From: Undaria pinnatifida
Taxonomy: Eukaryota; Sar; Phaeophyceae; Laminariales; Alariaceae
Direction: 5' to 3'
Assembly (NCBI GenBank): GCA_012845835.1
Contig: JABAKD010000028.1
Location: 12,021,717-12,085,716, forward strand
DNA: 64,000 nt
The stretch's first letter is position 1; every line of letters starts with the position of its first letter. The notes beneath the pieces are model-generated. The model had not been told where the DNA came from and ran no database searches. It saw nothing but the letters and a program-made list of their open reading frames with translations. The position numbers were made by a program, and so were the translations under genes. Shown piece by piece: positions 22,143 through 32,756 of this stretch.

Positions 22143-23993
22143 CACCACCACCCTGGTGCGCCAGGTGTTCATTTCAGCCACGCGCTTGTCTTCACGTGTG
22201 TCACACCCGCCGCCTGTACGCCAGGCTTGTTTCACACATTATAATTGGTCGTGTGTGGGACCCGATTTAGGGATTCCATGTTTATTTTTCGTTTTTATCA
22301 GATCAGATGTGTACTGAGCTTGTATCAGACAGAGATCCGGGTGTGGGAGACAGATAGATAATAGATGAAGAATCTGGACGGACCCCTATGTATGTCGGAT
22401 ATGAGGACCAGAGGACGGACACAATAATCATGGGGGGTAAATGCTGTGTGCTGCAGGCGAGCCCCAATGGTTTATGATGGTGTCGTTGGACCCGCCATGT
22501 TCTACCTACGGGTAGCGACTAGCGACCCAAAAAGACGAAGATGATGCGCTCGTGATACGTTCGATTTGTTACACGAAGAAAACATCAACCGCCGCTAGAA
22601 AAGCGGCCGACGTAAAGCTCAGATCTTCCGCCGAAAACCGCGACCGGTATACGTGGGAAGAGAGGGCGTGCGGGACAGACATTAGCGCAGAGCTCTTTCT
22701 TCAGGCTGCGCGCGTGTTGCTCACCTCCCTGTGCTGCAAACCGGGCGCATCTTTGACCTACCCCGGTAGCCCGGGCTGCTTCATCAAGATTCAGTGTGGT
22801 CCGTTCCGTGTTCGTTCGTCACTTTTTCGACACGTTTTTCGCTTTTGATTGAAGTTTCAAGGACAACACACGCATGGTGACTCAGCAGAGACTCAGCAGC
22901 TCCGCTGCCTGCCAGAGACGCCAATTATTGTGAATGAACATGGGGAATGAGTGCCGGTAACAGTTGCCTGCCTGGTAAAAAGAAGCAGCAGTGTGATAGT
23001 AAAAAATTATTAGTACGAAGTATTCTGGTTGTTATCCTTGCTCACACACGTAGACTACATGTACAAGTCGTACGTACGTACCGGTATACACATGGACTAG
23101 ACTATTAGACTATAGTACACTTTTTTGTTTTATCATCACTTTTTTTGCTCTCCAGCTCAACTCGTATAGTAAGAGGTTTCACCTCACTCACCAACATTAT
23201 TACGAGTGAGTGTGGACAAGCCGTCCATACGCGTGAGCCTATGCCTTGTGCCTATGCGCCTCCGTGCTGCTAGTATTTGTATACTGTATGACATGTAATA
23301 CGATGTGTTTGTTGTCTTCACATTAACGGTTAATTCCACGAATCCAACTCAACCACTACACAACGCCATGATCGCTTCAAAGCAGAACACCCACAGCAGC
23401 AGCAGTGTTCATTCCGATTCTTCGTCCCAGAGAGATACAAAAGTGGTCGCAGACTGCTTGTGAAAACAAAGAAACTAAACACAAATAGTCAAAAGTGAAT
23501 AGAAGACTAGAGGAAAGCAAAATGAAATGTCGGCGTACCGGGTACGAATAATGTTCACAAACAACAGCAAAAAACACCCGCAGTGGGCTTTGGGCGAGTG
23601 TATGCGGTGCATCACCAACAACACGAGAGGCAAATAGATAGAAAGAGGACGAAAGAACGAAACAACAGAGAAAATAAGGGCAAAACGCTAAAACACACTA
23701 CTCGTACTCTAACCACGGAGGGGAAGCACGAGAGCAGCATAGTTTTCGAGCTCTGTTACCTACACGAGCCTGCAGGCTAGCCGCACGGTCTGCCACCTCC
23801 TCCTTATTCCCCTCGACAGCGGCCTCCGATGTAAGCGTTGCCGCTGTCGCCCCCCCCCAAAAAAATGAAGGCAAACAAACAGAAACAAATGCCGAACAAT
23901 AGCCAAAACTCTCTCGAAATCGAATTCGACTTCGGGGGCAGCAAATAGATACAGTAGCACATGCTCCATATTTGAATCAACATTGGTGCCTTG
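22143..23993. other. Unassigned
   Basis: A 98-codon frame at 22552-22848 has unbiased composition (AELFLQAARVLLTSLC), but I recognise no domain and no clear splice context. Nothing else is seen. Confidence 0.35.
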
Positions 23994-24586
23994 CTACACG
24001 ATTTGCCAGTTGTTTTCTGATTTCATTGACAGCGAGGTGTCCCCTCCGCCCCTGTTTCTCCCCCCCCTTCCCTTCTCCTTCTCGTCGTTCTTCTTGGCGT
24101 CCTGTTTTGCATGCCGTAACCAGCTCTTTTCCGCCTCTGCCCTGTGCCACCTCGCCTTGAAACCATCGACCGCTTTGACAACCCCCCGGTACCACTTGCC
24201 GGTCTGTTTAGACGCCGTGGTCCATAGCACCGTCCCCACCCCGAACAACAAAGGGGGGGCTTCCGTCGATACCTCTTTGGCTAAATGCCGCGATGTCGTC
24301 TACCAGGCATCGGACCCATGTATTTCCTGGCCGACACGGTCCCAGGTTCCCCCCACCGGCCATCGTCGTCCCGAACACCACCCGCCGAGTTTTTAGTCGC
24401 TCAGGCTTTCCCCGCTGTACGCCCCCCGCAAAAAAGAGACGCGCCGTTTGCGGATAGTCGTCTCAACGCTCTCGCATTGTGCCTTTTTGAGGGTGTTGGC
24501 GTACGACATGCGGCCGTCGGTGCGTTGTCGGCGATGGGAAAACCTATGATCCGATGGAGGAGCTTGCGGTGCGCGCTGCATGGCAT
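23994..24586 (-). pseudogene. Divergent LINE reverse-transcriptase C-terminus, decayed
   Basis: On the - strand, KLLHRIIGFPIADNA, MSYANTLKKAQCESVETTIR and KRRVSF lie in two frames. After a broken stretch they are followed by FGVGTVLWTTASKQTGKWYRG, RWHRAEAEKSWLRHAKQDA and KKNDEKEKG. The arrangement (I/LGF, SYA-ALKK--CESVE, RKRR--F, then W---A-K--KWYRGV, RWH--EAEK) parallels the C-terminus of the LINE at 9 and 20 kb but is clearly a different family. It has several frameshifts. The assignment rests on pattern similarity only. Confidence 0.6.
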
Positions 24587-24931
24587 GTCGTGATGTGATC
24601 TTACGTTGTACCAGGTACTTCTTAGAGCTTTCGTTTGTTTTTTTCGCTCATCGCGTCTATTATCTTAGAGGCACGTTTTTTCTTGTTGTTTTTCTCCGTC
24701 CTATACACGTAATTCAGATGATCCAGGGTCACTAGTCTTAGCAAGCAGGCTCTTCTCTCCCCTCCCCACTACGGTGCCTTCATTTACATCGCGAGAAGAT
24801 TTCAGCATTTTCTTCCCTCTCGTCGACTCGCATCGAATTGCGCCAACTACTGACGCTGCTAGGCGCTTCTTCAGCAGTTGATTCCTTTTTATTTTTCGTT
24901 GTTAAACTGTTGCAAATTAACTCAAAAGCCC

Positions 24932-25032
24932 GACCCACGTGGCATTCGAACCCCAGAACCGGCTCTATTGATGTTATTAGTAGCATTCGAGGGTAACCAC
25001 CAGCTGGTAACCACTACCTCGGGGCGACCTTT
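24932..25032 (-). other. tRNA-like sequence, possibly tRNA-derived
   Basis: Read on the - strand it begins GCCCCGAGGTAGTGGTTA, contains a B-box-like GGGTTCGAATGCC and ends CGTGGGTCGGGC, whose last bases can pair with the first (GCCCCGA with TCGGGC). It is about 95-100 nt long. The central region does not give me a convincing anticodon arm, so I do not call a functional tRNA. Confidence 0.35.
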
Positions 25033-25060
25033 TTTGTATATACACGCTGATACGCTGATG

Positions 25061-25150
25061 TTAACCCCTTTAGAGCCCCCGAACCCCTCCCTATGCTAAA
25101 TCCAAGTAATTTTGTCCCCCAAAACGGGTTTCCAGTTGAAAAGGGGTTAA
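25061..25150. mobile_element. MITE-like element, family D (best copy)
   Basis: It starts TTAACCCCTTTAGAGCCCCC and ends TTGAAAAGGGGTTAA, so the termini are inverted repeats with TTAA at both outer ends. The interior has CAAGTAATTTTGTCCCCC. At 90 bases it could be deletion-derived. TTAA at both ends would suit a piggyBac-like target, which is inference. Confidence 0.65.
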
Positions 25151-25548
25151 TATGAAAAAACTCAACGAGAGCTGCCACGATTCAATCGACTATCATTATT
25201 AACTATAAATAGTGGGTAGGTACCACACCAATCGCCAGCAGTGTTGGAAACACCACCATATATATAGATATACATCTCCGGCGGGGATACTGAAGCCAAC
25301 ATGAAAACCAACGCAAGAAATGGACGTACTACAACATAATGTGTACAGCAGTGAAGTAACTAGTACGGTATGCATCGTCAATCTTCACAGAAAAGTTAAC
25401 CCGGGCTTCATGCTTTTGTACTCCCCTTCCCGTTGTTGAACGACGCTCCTCCCCAGAAGTAGCAGCAGCAGCACACAGGCAGAGTAGAGTAGTAGTATCG
25501 CGGCGATCTTTCTTTCCCACGCCCGTGAAGTGGTTAGTCAGGTGGATT

Positions 25549-25760
25549 ATGTTGTTGTTGTTGTTGTTGTTGTTCTCACATTAACTCGCATAATCAAGTC
25601 CGTGGTCACAGGACAGGCTCCAGTCACTCTGGAGCTGAGGAATACCCCAGGGAAAAACACACACACAACCCAAGGTGGTACACGCATATATCACAGCTGA
25701 CGCAATTCATGCCTATAAACGAGCCTGGCCGTTCCATGTTCTGCTTGTTCTTGCTGGCAA
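25549..25760 (-). mobile_element. CAA-tailed LINE 3' end (copy 4)
   Basis: A (GTT)n run at 25549-25574 leads into CTCACATTAACTCGCATAAT, CAAGTCCGTGGTCACAGGAC and CAGTCACTCTGGAG, and then the upstream block with CATATATCACAGCTGACGCA. It is about 200 bases long and 5'-truncated. Confidence 0.85.
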
Positions 25761-26814
25761 TGAGATAGATCATTGATTGATTCAGCTCATTTCGTACTGT
25801 AAAGTTGTACGAAGTAGTACTCTAACCAAATCAGGTACAAGTTACATTTTGGCCACAATAAGAAAGGCGTTGTTGGTGGTGGCATGTTTTTCATGCAGTA
25901 AGCAAGTACCAGGTACATGTCTGTACCCATATTGCACGCTCCCGATGGGCGATGGAGCTTGGAGGGTTCGGCTAGCCTCTCGCTATGTACGCACGCGGTT
26001 GTTCCGGAAAAAGGCAGTATATATACTACCTGGTAGTGAAAATAGTAGTGTACTGCAGCCATAGCATAACGCATGCTTTCCACTACAAATAACAACATTT
26101 CCCCGCAGCATATCCAAAGCTTCAACACGGCAACACCACCAACACCTCAAATCAGTCCGCATCTCTACGCGCAGCCCACCCCGATGAGCGTTGTATATCA
26201 CATGTATGGGATAAGCACTTCTGACAATGGGTTGAAGATACAATACGTCGTATTGATAGTAGATGCGGTTGTGTGTTCAAATGTTCAAACCCCGCTCACA
26301 CATTACATAGCAAGCCTATATTATTACCATGTTTCTTTCCACCCGACATTGTGCAGCGAGTGGTGGTGCCAATCGCAAAATATGACAAACAAAAATTGAA
26401 TAAAAAGGCACCACGCTACATAATAAACGCAACAATATTATTAAAACCCAAAACCATTTGACGCAGAAAAAAGCCTCCCAAAACTAACACACTCTGTAGC
26501 TCTTCCTTTAAGCAGCCACTGAGCGCCCCCCCCCCCCTAAGCACTTCCAGCGAAGCATCAACCAAAACCCGGTGTAGTCCAAAGCTTATATATATAGTCA
26601 GACTAGATATAAAGAAAATGTGCGTGGGACCTGGTAGTATTAGATAGAGCGTGCAGAGCACGAACAAGTAGATACACAATCAATAAAACGGGACACACAC
26701 ACGTGCGTGACGTCTGATGATGTGCCTCGCAGGGGGTTAGACAATACCAAACAATACCGCTATTAATAGCTACTTCTAACAACAGCTTTCGTGCGGCGGT
26801 GACACTTTGGTGCG
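25761..26814. other. Unassigned
   Basis: No exon, RNA gene or repeat family is recognised here. Confidence 0.35.
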
Positions 26815-27215
26815 GAGTGGGTGATTATATCTTAGTTTTCGTACCGGCGATATTTGGGGGGGGGGGGGGGGGGGTAATATATCTTAGTTTTAGTGTCGGC
26901 CATGTTTGTTTTTTGCGGGCGCCATGTTTCGGGGACGGGGCGGGAGATTATATACTAGTTGTAGCACTGGCCATATCTGGGGAGGGGGGGTGATATATAT
27001 TATAAAAAATAAAATACACTCCAGCTGTGAGATCGAATATTTTGTCGAAACTCATCTTTGCAAGCTGTGTGTGATACTCCGATCGCGGGGGGTGATATAT
27101 AACTTAGTTTCAGCACCGGCGAAATTTCGGGGGGGAGGGGGGACGGGGATGATGTATATATAGATTCTAGTTCTAGCGCCGGCCATATTTTGGGGTGCGG
27201 GAGATACATCATGTA
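26815..27215. repeat. Tandem repeat with G tracts, split by a family B insertion
   Basis: Four to five units carry GCGCCGGCCATATTT-like words, a run of G, then TGATATATA and CTTAGTTTTAG-like words (near 26850, 26900, 26970, 27120 and 27180). One interval is occupied by an unrelated insertion at 27005-27090. Confidence 0.65.
27005..27092 (+). mobile_element. SINE-like repeat, family B (fragment)
   Basis: CACTCCAGCTGTGAGATCGA, ATATTTTGTCGAAACTCATC and CAAGCTGTGTGTGATACTCC are nearly identical to 48925-49003. It interrupts the G-tract repeat. Confidence 0.7.
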
Positions 27216-27367
27216 TTTTCATACTCCAAAGAATATATCATACCTGGTATATATCTCAAGCCCTAACCCTGCGTAGCCCCAACCACGACCCCCCCCCGCC
27301 CCCCGAACAACAACCGCCGACACAAAAAGGCCATAATTACCAGAACACTTTGGTTACACCATTTCAT

Positions 27368-27733
27368 TGTTGTAAGTCTTAGTTTGGGTAGTCAATGGGT
27401 TAACATTTTACCAGTGGTCAGATTGACTAATACCCTTTAATTCCTTAGCAAATGGCGTCGTCCGCAGACCATGTTTTTTTGGGTCGTGGGTTCGAATCTC
27501 ACCGTCCACCAACTATAAACTATCGCAACTTTCCCCACATGCATGTCGAACTTGAAACATGCTCTCCCCGGTATTCCCAGGAAATGGAACCGCGCGGATA
27601 TTGACACGTCCGTCCGAATATCCTACTGACCTTTGCTATCCCGCCGTTCCAGCGAGGGGAGAGTGTTATAAGGCTTAGTTTGGGTAGTCAATCTTAAAAC
27701 GGACTAATATTAACACCCTGTAATTCCTTAACA
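27368..27733 (+). mobile_element. TRIM-like miniature LTR retrotransposon (copy 2)
   Basis: Same layout as copy 1: a 5' LTR beginning TGTTGTAAGTCTTAG, an internal region with TGGCGTCGTC, a perfect B-box-like GGTTCGAATCT at 27498-27508, the polypurine tract GCGAGGGGAGAG and a 3' LTR from 27664 ending CTTAACA. The LTRs are more diverged than in the other copies, so this is an older insertion. No target duplication is seen. Confidence 0.8.
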
Positions 27734-28518
27734 AATGCCATGGGAGGCCTCCGCGGGGGGGGTGCAAAGTTACATATGCGACCCATACCCCCCCCTGGGT
27801 ACAAGTACTATATCGGTAGGCACGCCCATTACACACACACGTCTGTACTGTACCTCTTAAAAACTCTCAACGTATATGAGGCGAAGGGAAGTCTCTTCGT
27901 CTTACGAGATGGGAGTAAATATATCGTTTCTAGTTTCTGCCTACGAGTGAGGACATCACATACATACATAAATACACATACATGTACACACAGCGTGCTG
28001 CACCAGCACAACGAACGGTAGTAGCATACGTATAGAAAACGAGATTTTCCGAAAATTTAGGAAGCAGCCATATACCACACATACATGCATGACACAAAAA
28101 CAGAACTAATGAAGGTACCCTGCCACTGGAGGAAGGAAGGGTTAGTAACGTGTCAAAAAGAACGTTGCGGTGCTGCTAGCGCGGAAACAGATCAGATCAT
28201 ATATACGTACCAGTATGCTATAACACATTAGGAAATACGCACCAGGGTAACAAATATATTTAGACTACGATATTCGAAGTATGTGACAAATCTGCGCGAT
28301 GCGGTGCACTGACATCTGAAATGCCACACGGCCAATCATACTACTATTAATATTGCTATATTTCGTATGATACAACAATTGACCCAAGTTACGCAAGGGA
28401 TAATAAGAAAACTTAGCTTCGGTCACAAAAAACAAGGAGGGAGGGAGGGGCGCCAGAAAAAAACTTATACCACTGTACCAGGAGAAAGATAAAGTGTAGT
28501 AGTACATACACGACATAA
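27734..28518. other. Unassigned
   Basis: No gene is recognised. Short CATACA/ACACA repeats lie near 27958-27990. Confidence 0.35.
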
Positions 28519-28698
28519 AATAATAAGAAACCGGGCAAAATGAAAAAAAACAGGCTGATTTTCACAGAATAAAACAAATCCTTTATTTAGCAGTTAGTAG
28601 ACTGAACAAAAAAACGCACACCCTCTCCGAAATACAAAATCCACAGCCTGCATCGTCATTCTTCATCAGTATTTTTTTAGTTTCTCATTTTATTATTA
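28519..28698. mobile_element. MITE-like element, family C (diverged)
   Basis: It starts AATAATAAGAAACCGGGC and ends AGTTTCTCATTTTATTATT, so the ends are inverted repeats. The inner words CACACCCTCTCCGAAAT and CAGCCTGC match the copies at 32.6 and 41.5 kb. Confidence 0.5.
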
Positions 28699-29738
28699 CG
28701 TCGTATTATAGGTGTGCTGTACTGCTGTAGTAACGCGGGGGACACTCATAGACTCGACTACTACTATTAATATGCGTCATATGACCCATATTATGAACAA
28801 AAACAGCAACTCGCTCGCAGAAAGAAAAGGAGGGAAGAGCCTCGCCCCACGCCGAACCCTACGTACCAAAACTAAAAACCTTGAGGGTTTTGGTTAAAAA
28901 TCTTAGTTGGGGTTTTGTTTAAAAACCTTACTTAGGGTTAGGGCGGGGGGCGTGTCAAAACGGAGGGGCACCCATACTACATGTATGTGTTGTCTTCACA
29001 TTAAACCGTTCTTTCTACCCAACGACGTCATCATCAGTACACCCACAGAGCCCGCGCTGATTCTTCATCCTCCTACGACCTTCGTACGAACACGGAATAT
29101 ATAAATATTCGCATAATCGCGGGAGCGAGAACGCACGACCAGGAGATTATACAGCTACAGTTCAAGTTCATATCTGTGCAATAGAGTAGGCCCACCAGCA
29201 TCACAACAGTAATAAATACTGAATACGAGTACATACAGTTGTGTACAGAATAATCCTGTACGGAACACTGCTGTTTTTATATACACGGCCCAAATTTTGG
29301 ACTAAATGGTTGACAATTGCACACGGACTCCTCGTCAAATACAGTTCGGAGAATTTTCTCTGGCGTTCAGGGTTAAGGCCGTTCCAGATGTGTTTAGATC
29401 CTAGCCATAAGCATTACGAAGGCTTTTTGAGAATGTTAGAGTTTAGTCTCAAGCACGTTGTTTCAATCTTTTTGTCGGAGCTGGGCGAATTCTCTAACAC
29501 GGCTCTTCCGAAAACTGACGCGCTTGTTGCAGGGAGGCAAGTCTGAGGCAGCGGATAAAAACAATTCAACGCCCCAACGCCCGAACCAAAAACACCTGGA
29601 CCAAGTGTGCGTGCGTGTGTGTGCGTGTGTTCTTCACAGTTTGAACTGTTTGTCGTTTCTATTCATCTAGTCTAATACTTAGTAATATGCATCCAGTACA
29701 ATCAGGGTCCGTGCCGAGGCCTCGTCCTAGAGAGAGAG
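28699..29738. other. Unassigned
   Basis: A 101-codon frame at 29241-29546 has balanced composition (PSHKHYEGFLRMLEFSLKHV), but I recognise no domain and do not call it. Near 28880-28950 there are short TTTTGGTTAAAAATCTTA-type direct repeats with two TTAGGG words, too few to be telomeric. Confidence 0.35.
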
Positions 29739-30109
29739 TGTTAAAATTAGTGGGTACTAGTGCGTTTGACCACTTGCAAAAGGTTAGCCAGTAGCGTACC
29801 CAAACTAAGCCTTATAACACTCTCCCCCCCTGAAACGGCGGGATCGCAGGTCGGCCGGATATACGGGCGGATTTGTCAATATCCAAGCGATTTCATTTCC
29901 TGGGGATACCGGGGAGAGTATTTTTCAAGTTCGACATGGGGAAAGTCTGAAGTTCGATATTATTGTGGATGGTGGGACTCGAACCCACGACCCCAAAAAC
30001 CCATGGTGTGTCGACGACGCCATTTATTAAGGAATTAGTGGGGTATGAATCCGTTTGACCACTTATTGCAAATGTTACTCAATAGCTTACCCAAACTAAG
30101 CCTTGTAAC
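29739..30109 (-). mobile_element. TRIM-like miniature LTR retrotransposon (copy 3)
   Basis: It is inverted relative to copies 1 and 2. On the - strand the internal region has TGGCGTCGTCGACACACC, then the T-arm GTGGG-TTCGAGT-CCCAC with a perfect five-base-pair stem and a seven-base loop, then a polypurine tract (CAGGGGGGGAGAG). GAGAG flanks both sides (29734-29738 and 30110-30114), which fits a 5-bp target duplication if one terminal base is lost. There is no coding capacity. Confidence 0.85.
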
Positions 30110-30114
30110 GAGAG

Positions 30115-31984
30115 CAAACTCTGTGGTCACAAACTACGAGACAGGGATATACGTTGCAAATGCAGCAAGGTGGTTTGGGCCATGCAATGGAAAACGTACT
30201 GAATACGAAGGCGCAACATACACAAGCCAGCCCACGCAGTACACAAGACAACTTTCAGGGGCGAAGCATAATCGTTACAAAGAAAACAAAGGAAATAGTA
30301 GGCGAAAGAAAAATGGGAAATGATCAACCGGGGGCATGTGCCCGGCCTTTCCCCTTTTCAGCCAATCGGGGGCATAGGGAAAACGGGCCCGCGGCGGGAG
30401 CACGCCGTGCCCCAACCTGCCTCAAATTAAACTCTGAAGCATAGGCAAAACGCCTGCAGCCCATACTGAGCGCGCGTATACACTTGTTTCGCGGGCACGT
30501 TATTGAGGGTGGCGGCACCGTGGCATTGGAGGGGACAGAAGGATCCCTGCGTTATTTCCCCTTTTGACTACAAACTGGGGGGGGGGTATGCCCCCGAAAA
30601 TAGCTCAAAATATTTGCATCCCACCCTTTCGTGACTATCATTCCTCCCCACTTGACCGAAAGCGTGCCACTTTTTGACCACTTCGGATAGCCCGAAAAGT
30701 ACATGGGTGTCAAAACGAGGTATACCCTCTCCATTTTCGGCCACAAGGTGGCTATATTGAAATGCTGGATCGCGCCGAAGACGACGATGCTTGATCGCTC
30801 CAAGCACACAGAAATGTTTAATGAGTGTGGACACCGACAACATTGGTCGATGAGTTAAGTCGGCGTAGGTGGCTGCGACTTAAACGACGGGGCAGCCGAA
30901 ACTTCGCGACGTCTTCAGCAAGGGAAGCACTCGTAAGTTGACGCAACACGAGGGACATGTGTTTGCTTAGAAAACGCGGCGGTGCTGAGTCGAAGGGGTT
31001 GCCGCGTACATTGAGCGACTCAAGGGACTCGGAAATGACGGCTCATGTGGTAAGCCCGATTCTATTTTTGCGCCCTGCCAAGGACTCCACTGTGCCCTGC
31101 CTAGAGGTGGAAAGATAGGTACAGAAATGACGCGCACGTGCACGAAAGGGGTACAATACCTTTTTTTGGCTAAAAACGTTTCTGACCGACGGGGTTGCTT
31201 AACTAACATTCAATTGCTAAATAGACCAACACACTAAACGTAGTATCGCTGGATGTACGGCATATCGTAACGATATTTTTCTATGTTTAACACCTATTAT
31301 AGGCCATGGGTTGTTGCCGGGGTGAAGCGTGCAAAGGTTTTTTGATCGGGTGAAGCGTGCAAACTTCAGCTTTAGGTGATATACACACGACGAGCCTAAG
31401 AAAACATAGGTGCAGCCCTATTGCTGTATGTACCTTAATCTTGCAATTAGTAGCATGCGTCAAACTGCTTCAGAGTCATCCCACAGTAAGGGTGCAGGTG
31501 AAGGTTCTAAGAAGTTTCTGAGCTCCTACGATGAGGAGCTCGATATTTCACCCACCCGAAACATGCCTTCGAAGGCATTCGTTCGCGCAATCCGACAAAA
31601 ACACTTTATGCGCCACTACTAGTCCTGTGAAACCAATATTCTCTTGAAGTATCAGACTAACCGGTAGCTCCTCGCTTGAGGAGGTCAACCGGTATCATAG
31701 ATACACCATATGGCTCAAAACTGCAACTCCTACCATTAGTACCGTTACTACCGCACTTTTCTTTTTTTTTCACACTTTTACTTTCTTCCAGCTTCCGGAC
31801 AAGCCATGGTCACAGGTGTCGTCCCTTCTTCCACCCGGCTCTCGCCTTCAATCTTTATCGCGCATAGGGTTCAGCAATCTCGCTGCTCGTCGATTTTTCA
31901 TCGACTGTTGCTAACTTACGCTCTCGCGCTTTCCGCAAGTCAATTTATGCCACAAGACCAAGTCCCTACGAATTTATACGAGTA
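30115..31984. other. Unassigned
   Basis: A - strand frame of 91 codons (30568-30843) and a + frame of 70 codons (31410-31622, with SYDEELDISPTRNMPSKAFV) are free of obvious repeat composition, but I recognise neither. 31140-31200 has GGGGTACAATACCTTTTTTT and GGCTAAAAACG, resembling a family A MITE edge. Confidence 0.35.
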
Positions 31985-32062
31985 TGCACTCGGGGGGGCT
32001 CGAACTCGTGAAACTGGCCTATACCAGCCTCGAGGATAACCTGATACGCCACCGGCGCGGCC
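31985..32062 (-). other. tRNA-like sequence, possibly tRNA-derived
   Basis: On the - strand it has GGTGGCGTATCAGGTTAT (A-box-like), CACGAGTTCGAGCCC (B-box-like) and a run of C and GAGTGC at the end. The acceptor halves do not pair convincingly, so this is a tRNA-derived repeat or a decayed tRNA and not a confident gene. Confidence 0.35.
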
Positions 32063-32611
32063 GGCTCGCAATATAGAGGGATGAGTCCTCAATCGTATCA
32101 TGGCACGCGTTAAACTACCTCAACCGTGCCATACCATGCGTCAAATACAAGACCTGTCGAGTACCGGGTGGTGCGAGTGTTCATCGAGTCACAAGAACGA
32201 ACCGGAGCCACGTCGTTTACGCGTCTGGCACGACCGATTCCACGGTGGTGCCCTGACTTTACCGCCTAGAGCCGGAAAAGCCGCCAAAAAACCTAAACCG
32301 GTCTAAAGTCGGAAAACCCACAACAAAAAACGCAACACCGAGTTACAGGTGATGCGGACATTCTCTCAGTCACGATAAACAGTCAACAATATTCGTGAGT
32401 CTTGCAGGTCCGATTCCCGCGGGTCCGACTCCTTGGAGCCATGCCGCAGCGGCAACAAACTTAAAGGCGGCGTGGTTTCCCCCTCTGATCGAACGTCGTC
32501 GCAGGTAAGCGGTTGCAGAAGCTAATTGCGTATTTATCCTTGCGTTTACCTGAAGACCCTTGATTCATTCCTGAGGAGTTGCTGTAGGACAGTACAGGGC
32601 ACCGAGTAAAA

Positions 32612-32756
32612 AACAGGGTAATAAGACATGCCGTCTGATATTTTACAGGTATATAAGAAATCCGGGAGCAGTTATACTGAAGCTGGTGTGGAATACACCC
32701 TCTCCCAAACAAGAAACCCGGCCTGTTTCAATTTATCTTGTTTCTTACGTGTCCTG
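32612..32756 (+). mobile_element. MITE-like element, family C
   Basis: GTAATAAGACATGCCGTCTG at the left and TCTTGTTTCTTACGTG at the right are imperfect inverted termini. Inside are TTTTACAGGTATATAAGAAA and CACCCTCTCCCAAACAAGAA, collinear with 41468-41605. Confidence 0.65.

Noticed and set aside
28860-28950. Possible telomeric repeat (TTAGGGTTAGGG)
   Set aside because: Only two units, inside degenerate T-rich direct repeats. Nothing else suggests a chromosome end.
30568-30843. 91-codon - strand frame as a gene
   Set aside because: The composition is reasonable but there is no recognisable domain, splice context or neighbour. Kept as unassigned.
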